This document shows positions 59,312 through 64,000 of a stretch of DNA of 64,000 nucleotides, piece by piece. The first letter of the stretch is position 1. Each line of letters starts with the position of its first letter. Origin of the DNA: Cryptomeria japonica (lineage: Eukaryota; Streptophyta; Pinopsida; Cupressales; Cupressaceae); the NCBI RefSeq assembly GCF_030272615.1, contig NC_081409.1:205837364-205901363 (forward strand). The letters are read 5' to 3'. The notes beneath the pieces were generated by a model. That model was not told where the DNA came from. It saw only the letters and a list, made by a program, of their open reading frames with translations, and did not search any database. The position numbers were made by a program, and so were the translations under genes.

Positions 59312-60085
59312 GTGAGAACACTTCTCATTCTAAGGGGTCGAAGAGAAAGGAAGGACCTGAAAAGAGAGTCATCCAAGAAGAAACAAAGAGTAAATCTAGA
59401 TCATCCTCCTAGTGCTTCCTCCAAACATGAAAAAGAGATAAGTCAAGGAGAGGATCAAAGGGAAAAGGTATACGAGATAGATGAGTCCATGGAGTCCACA
59501 GTACAAAATGATAAACAAGATAAAGGAAGGACACCTCAACAATCATCAAGTCAATCTCTTCCTCTCCAAATTTGTGATAATGATCAGCAAGAAGAAAGAA
59601 ATGATGATGAAGCGACATCTCCTTTTAGAGACGAGCGACCATTGCCTGAGGAAATGCAAGTAAAAGAAGGAAAATCTTCCATTCCAGATTGGCTCAGAGA
59701 AAGACTTACAAGGGAAGTTGTAGTTGAAGAAGAGGAGCAAGTATTTGATTTGGAAAGTTTGCTAAGCAAGTCTCAAGAGGGGATTGAAAAGAAGAAAGCT
59801 ACAAAGATATCTAAGGTGATTAGAGATGATACAGGCTCCCGGAAGATACAGATAGTGACACCAGTGGTGGACAAGTATGATGATGAGATCATGGTCGAAG
59901 AATATGATTTGAAGACTTTTGATTCTAGTCCACTCACCTCCGAGCAAGCCATGGAAGATGTGACTGATTCAGTGAGGGCAGTCAATGATAAGCTAAAAGA
60001 AGAGATAGAAAAGAATAAAAGGTTGGAAAAGGAGATTAATGCTCGGAGGAATTATTTTAGTCAGCTTAATGAGCCATTAGGGTGA
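59312..60085 (+). CDS. Cassette protein, charged linker and coiled coil
   Basis: A highly charged 257-residue frame. Lys/Arg/Ser-rich at the start, then acidic, with IPDWLRERLTREVVVEEEEQ in the middle and a likely coiled coil at the end (VRAVNDKLKEEIEKNKRLEK). A TGA at 60083-60085 ends it, but the same frame opens again at 60149. It is probably the middle of the same long protein as the frames on either side. Confidence 0.45.
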   Translation: MRTLLILRGRRERKDLKRESSKKKQRVNLDHPPSASSKHEKEISQGEDQREKVYEIDESMESTVQNDKQDKGRTPQQSSSQSLPLQICDNDQQEERNDDEATSPFRDERPLPEEMQVKEGKSSIPDWLRERLTREVVVEEEEQVFDLESLLSKSQEGIEKKKATKISKVIRDDTGSRKIQIVTPVVDKYDDEIMVEEYDLKTFDSSPLTSEQAMEDVTDSVRAVNDKLKEEIEKNKRLEKEINARRNYFSQLNEPLG

Positions 60086-60148
60086 CAGAATCTAGTAGTC
60101 TCACCCTTACAAGCACTCTCTCTTGAGTCAATAAATCAGGTAGAAAAG

Positions 60149-60694
60149 ATGAAGAACTCGGCCCAACTCATGGATACATGGATTGATAGATCCTACATGG
60201 TAGCCAAAGAATTTGTTGGAAGAATGATGAAAACAATCCACAGGGTCATCCAAGTCCTTGAGATCATTCATAATCTAGTGGTAACTGTCGATGCATTCAC
60301 TCATACTAGAGATATTACCATCCCAGTGTTGCAAATAGTAAGGAAGACATCAAGACAGGTTTTAGCACAAGAAAGGATAGTTGATGGTGGAACTCATAAT
60401 CTCCTACACTGGTCAACTTTGCTCCAAATGGAGGTTATATTCAAGGACATCAATAGTAGGTGCAGCCAAGTTGAGGACAGTATCCATCCTATTCAAGATA
60501 AAGTGTTTGATGTACTATGTGTGATCCTTGATAGAAGGATAAAGATTGAAACAGATGTGGATATCCAAGAGTTGGAGGACAGGATCAAGGTCATCTTTCG
60601 TAGAGAGGACAGCATGATCACAGAAGAGCAACGAAATCAGATGTATACTACTATGTTCCTGATTGAGAGAACAAAAGAGTTGGAGCACCGATGA
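60149..60694 (+). CDS. Cassette protein, helical C-terminal part
   Basis: This is in frame with the previous segment across the TGA at 60083. Predicted mostly helical, with MKNSAQLMDTWIDRSYMVAK at the start and no known motif. It ends TGA at 60692-60694, overlapping the ATG of a further short frame (ATGA at 60691-60694). Confidence 0.45.
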   Translation: MKNSAQLMDTWIDRSYMVAKEFVGRMMKTIHRVIQVLEIIHNLVVTVDAFTHTRDITIPVLQIVRKTSRQVLAQERIVDGGTHNLLHWSTLLQMEVIFKDINSRCSQVEDSIHPIQDKVFDVLCVILDRRIKIETDVDIQELEDRIKVIFRREDSMITEEQRNQMYTTMFLIERTKELEHR

Positions 60695-60855
60695 CTCTTC
60701 TTGTGGCCTTTGATGAGGTCCTTCACTTGGAGGAACGAATGAAGAACCTGCCTGAGATTCCCATTGCAAAGATTGAGGGGATTATGTGCAGATTCATTGA
60801 ATATTCCAGAAAGGAACAAGGAAGAGGGAACAAAATTCTAGATGAAAAGTTATGA
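60691..60855 (+). CDS. Cassette protein, last 54-residue frame
   Basis: Starts ATG at 60691, overlapping the previous stop, and ends TGA at 60853-60855. It reads MTLLVAFDEVLHLEERMKNL and then IAKIEGIMCRFIEYSRKEQG. Its composition continues the helical region of the previous frame, so one more base shift is likely. The U3 tail shared with the solo LTR begins soon after (about 60930). Confidence 0.4.
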   Translation: MTLLVAFDEVLHLEERMKNLPEIPIAKIEGIMCRFIEYSRKEQGRGNKILDEKL

Positions 60856-61046
60856 AATGATGTGGCAATTCAATCCCTATTGGAGGATGCTTCCTCATTA
60901 TTTGTGCCAATTTATATTGGCTATGTTATGATAATGCTTATCTAAATAGGGTTATTTTTGTAACAAACCCTAATTAGGGTTTAGGTGTCAAAATCTCAAC
61001 CCTTGATCTTCTTTAAATCTGGGCCATTCATTGTATTTGAGAATGC

Positions 61047-61054
61047 TATATAAG
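61047..61054 (+). promoter_or_regulatory. TATA box of the giant LTR
   Basis: TATATAAG in GAATGCTATATAAGCTC is conserved at the same place in the solo LTR (62610-62617 on the minus strand), 85 bases after the shared AACCCTAATTAGGGTTT word. Confidence 0.7.
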
Positions 61055-61741
61055 CTCTCACTCATTTCATTTGTAGGGTTAATAAGGTTATTAGTAGAAG
61101 AGAAGTAGTAGTTATTCATAGAGAGTACAAATTTGGTGAAGAGAGAAAGTTGAGCAATTGTTGTTACATTTTGCTATGAAATTAATGAAACATTGAAGTT
61201 ATGGTGTTTTATTGCAATCTTTGCGGCTTCTTACATGGTTGTTTATCTTCTTGAATCACTTTTATTGAAGATGGTATTTAGATGTTAGAGTTAGATTGAG
61301 TGATAAATGATGTGCTTGATCTTTTAGTGAAGCTCATAGTCCAAACCACTAGCCTCTTATTGATTGTAAGTGCGCCACCCTGTGTGGTCAACTGGAGATA
61401 TTGAAATTGTTTAAAGTTCAATCACTACATGAGTGCTGATATGCACCCTATTGATGGTATATATGTTCATGAATGATTTGAAAATCTTTAAATTCCCTTA
61501 GAAGATCGCACCAATTCTAGTAGAGTTGTTCTATGGCAATACTGAAATTGGTAGAGTTTCACTAAGATTGCCCTTTATTTAGTCATTCAAAGGCTTAGTT
61601 TAACATAGTCCTCTCTAATCCCTTATCTTTTGTGCTTTTCTGAAATATTGATTAGTTTTAGGAAAATCTTGTACCTCATTGGTTAAGTAGTTGCAAGAAC
61701 TAGCTTTCATAGAAAGTACGTAAGGCCCCTTGGCGAAATAG

Positions 61742-61746
61742 CAAAC
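61742..61746. repeat. Target site duplication of the solo LTR, left
   Basis: CAAAC, identical to 63899-63903, directly outside the LTR ends. Confidence 0.93.
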
Positions 61747-63898
61747 TGTTGACGTGTATTTTGTACACAATCATACACAGAATAAAATACCTAAAGGCAT
61801 CTTATCCTCTCTTGAGAAAATAGTCTCTAACTGCTGAAGATTCGCATAAAGGATCAGTTAGGTAGACTCCAAGGTTCTTTGATGTAGGGTCTCTACGTGT
61901 GGACAAGCTCCAGTGGTATGATGTGATTTGCTGGGATCACAAGGGGACTTACATGTGATGATTGAACTTCCGATCTGCTTTGCTGGACACAGGCTCTCAC
62001 TAACTTAGATTTAAAAAAAATGAAAAAGGATAAGGGCGAAGAGGGGATCTAATCCTAATACTAAGAATGTAGGAGCAATGACTTGATTTTTGATAAAACT
62101 CTAACTAGGTCTTGTTTTGACATCAATGGAACATCTACACAAGGCTAGTGCGATCTTCTAAGGGAAGCTTTATGATATTCAAACCATCACCGCAGGCATA
62201 GATACCATCCAAGTTGATGCATATCAATGAAGAGGCGACAAATTGAAATTGAGCTTAAGCTGAACGATTCCAGTTGACTACACAAGGCAAGTCTGCAATC
62301 AACAAACTGCTAGTAGTATGGATATACGAATTCCACCATCAATCAATCACATTTCCTTCATTCATCTAATCATCTACCATCTAAGATTGAAGACTCAACA
62401 AGAAACCATGCAAATTGCAAGAAAATGACATATTTCACCATTACTTCAATGAAAATGGAGTTTGTTTACAATCAATGGCAACAATTTCTTGCCTTGTCCT
62501 CCTATTCTACTCTAATTACTATTCTATCAACTATATTCTAACTCTTCCAACTATTTACATGCTATCTCTAACTTATTGCCAATTAGCCTTTACAAATGAA
62601 ATGCCTGGGCTTATATAGTGCCCACAATACAATTTGATGGCTTAGATCAATTCAAGATCAATGGCCAAGATTTTACAATGAAAACCCTAATTAGGGTTTG
62701 TTACAACCATTACATAACATTTAATGCTTGACCAATGAAATAATTGTATTGCTTGGACACATGTCCTCTCTAGAAAAATCGACCAATGGATAGCCGGGGT
62801 AGGTACATCAGAGTTTGTGCCACCTTCCATGAGTTAAGTACATTGAATCTGGACATGCTGAGATGGACCTCACTGATTGGAAACGTGATGACTAGGATAC
62901 CACCTCATCTGACACTTGTAACTTTGGTAAATATTCAACTTGATGTTGTTGAGAAGCTTGCTTTAATTAATTCATCTGGAATTATTTGCTTCTTCAACGA
63001 GCCCTTGTTCTAACTCCTTGTATCCTTGATGTGCAGGATGATGATGTACCTCGCCTTGGAACGCTGGATTGAAAGAGGTCGCCCATGTTCAAAATGATGA
63101 TCATTTTACGTTCAAAATCTCTATATACCATCTTCAAAAGGCACCATGGACCTTCTAAGACCCTGCAAAATCTTGTCCTTACGTGATTCTTGCATGAGTT
63201 GATCAATATACCTAATATCGCTCTGGTCCCTTCCTGAGGGACAGGAGCGAAGTTCATCATTATGTGCTGGTTCTTGTTTTTACCAACTTGCAATCATCTT
63301 CATTACGTGAAATGATGTCCTTTCGACCCTCTTGGTTGCTCAAAACTTGTTTGTCCTTTGAAATTTATGCCATTCTGTAGATATCCCCCGACAGCACTTC
63401 AAGTTATATTCATTTGATAAAATGTACCTCTTTGGACCTTTTCACATCGTCAAGACGTTAAAATCCTGCAAGGACAAAGCAATATTTGATTTTAAGCTCC
63501 GGTCCTTCACTGAGGGACAGGAGCGATTTTGCTCCTACAGGCCAAAATATCATGATTTTACACATTTTATCACTTCACAAGGCGAAAACAAATCATTTGA
63601 AATGCCTAGGATCAAAATTCAAAAAAGTCAAAATTTGGTCAAAATTACTCAATTGGACAAAATTCATGTTTCATCATCAACGCTTAGACAAATTTAGACT
63701 CTGCGTTCAAAATTCCAATTGAAAATAGACCATTCTGGCGAATTCATTTCATTCAAAATTACATCCTACAAAAGGAAAAAAAAAAAAAGCTCCCAAAACC
63801 AACTGGATGCAAACCAAAACCCTAAAAAGCAAAGCGAAAACGAGCAAAAAACATGGGTCCCCATTTGCAATGGGGCGATGTGTGAAAACGTCACAACA
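61747..63898 (-). mobile_element. Solo LTR, 2,152 bp, minus strand
   Basis: On its own strand it begins TGTTGTGACG at 63898 and ends ACGTCAACA at 61747, with 5-base inverted termini TGTTG/CAACA. It is flanked by the perfect 5-bp duplication CAAAC. No internal region or second LTR is present, so it is the product of recombination between two LTRs. It holds two hairpin motifs (63494-63526, 63218-63250), a TATA box (62610-62617) and a U5 similar to that of the giant plus-strand LTR it interrupts. Small open frames in it have no meaning. Confidence 0.93.
62610..62617 (-). promoter_or_regulatory. TATA box of the solo LTR
   Basis: TATATAAG on the minus strand in GGGCACTATATAAGCCC, aligned with the TATA of the giant LTR. 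Confidence 0.7.
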
Positions 63899-63903
63899 CA
63901 AAC
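63899..63903. repeat. Target site duplication of the solo LTR, right
   Basis: CAAAC, the partner of 61742-61746. Confidence 0.93.
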
Positions 63904-64000
63904 ACAACGAACACTGGTGCTTATCCACACGTAGAGAACCTACATACCATAACCTTGGAGTTGCCTCGATTGATCCTTAAGTGAAATCTTCAGCATTTGA
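63904..64000 (+). repeat. U5 continuation of the giant LTR
   Basis: 63912-63995 reads CACTGGTGCTTATCCACACG, then GTAGAGAACCTACAT and AATCTTCAGCA. It matches the minus strand of 61833-61916 in the solo LTR. It is the part of the plus-strand LTR displaced to the right by the solo LTR insertion. The window ends inside it. Confidence 0.85.

Larger units (their letters stand above)
54352..64000 (+). mobile_element. Giant plus-strand LTR carrying a coding cassette
   Basis: It starts TGTTGTGACC inside the second gypsy fragment (would-be target duplication GATAT at 54347-54351). Its first 45 bases match the start of the solo LTR at 63898 read on the minus strand. From about 60930 its sequence matches the U3 tail, TATA, R and U5 of the same solo LTR: AACAAACCCTAATTAGGGTTT, TATATAAGC, CTTAGAAGATCGCAC and the U5 block at 63912-63995. 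Between these lie a hairpin array and a 3.2-kb coding cassette that the solo LTR lacks. By comparison with the solo LTR, about 86 bases remain after the window edge. Without the 2,157-bp insert it would be about 7.6 kb. I could not exclude a deletion that fused two LTR parts. Confidence 0.65.

Noticed and set aside
62415-63293. Small ORFs inside the solo LTR
   Set aside because: They are short, on both strands, without domains, and fall in U3/R of an LTR with defined ends.

Overview
The window is nuclear DNA of a large, repeat-filled plant genome. A gymnosperm, probably a conifer, is the best guess: it has long stretches of AT-rich decayed repeats, several Ty3/gypsy and Ty1/copia lineages, PMD-like and L1-like remnants, and almost no host genes. 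The species cannot be fixed from the sequence alone. Exon boundaries with GT-AG introns and plant-type tRNA-Met primer binding sites (TGGTATCAGAGC) rule out a bacterial source.

Left part (1-24 kb). The window opens inside a plus-strand Tat-like Ty3/gypsy element (reverse transcriptase, two RNase H domains, DD35E integrase) broken by one TGA. It is followed by 2.4 kb of non-coding DNA, a polypurine tract and an LTR from 5576. Next come a decayed minus-strand PMD-type gene (8.6-9.7 kb), CT-rich and GT/TA/TATG microsatellites, AT-rich DNA, an old direct-repeat pair (15.0 and 16.3 kb), three tandem tRNA-derived SINE copies (17.76-18.16 kb), and the 3' end of a copia element with a complete 1,789-bp LTR (19641-21429).

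Middle (24-42 kb). The only convincing host gene is the 3' end of a minus-strand thioredoxin-like (AhpC/TSA-type) gene: four exons with matching phases, 24289-24865. Next are a near-complete minus-strand chromovirus with two LTRs (26826-33952), a TRIM-sized LTR element (35762-37076), an L1-type ORF1 with no ORF2 after it (to about 38.95 kb), a repeat with hairpin motifs (39.2-40.2 kb), and an L1-type RNase H fragment.

Right part (41.9-64 kb) is a layered stack of nested insertions. A minus-strand copia element (LTRs at 41911 and 52034) contains a minus-strand gag-protease gypsy derivative. That derivative's gag is split by a hAT transposon (45944-50208) with perfect 8-bp target duplications and matching TIRs. 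Next to it, a second gypsy pol fragment is cut in its reverse transcriptase by a plus-strand LTR that starts at 54352 and is still running at 64000. That LTR is itself split by a 2,152-bp solo LTR of a related family in the opposite orientation (61747-63898, perfect 5-bp duplication CAAAC).

The most interesting object is the plus-strand LTR. Alignment by eye to the compact solo LTR matches both its first 45 bases and its U3 tail, TATA, R and U5. Between these lie about twelve copies of a 35-base hairpin and a 3.2-kb coding cassette (57657-60855) of unknown function with its own TATA box. This implies an LTR of about 7.6 kb with a gene inside its U3. The hairpin is kept in the solo LTR with a changed but still paired inner stem. 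Short palindrome arrays recur in other elements here (hAT, 49.0-49.9 kb; gypsy 3' region, 43.0-43.4 kb; repeat at 39-40 kb).
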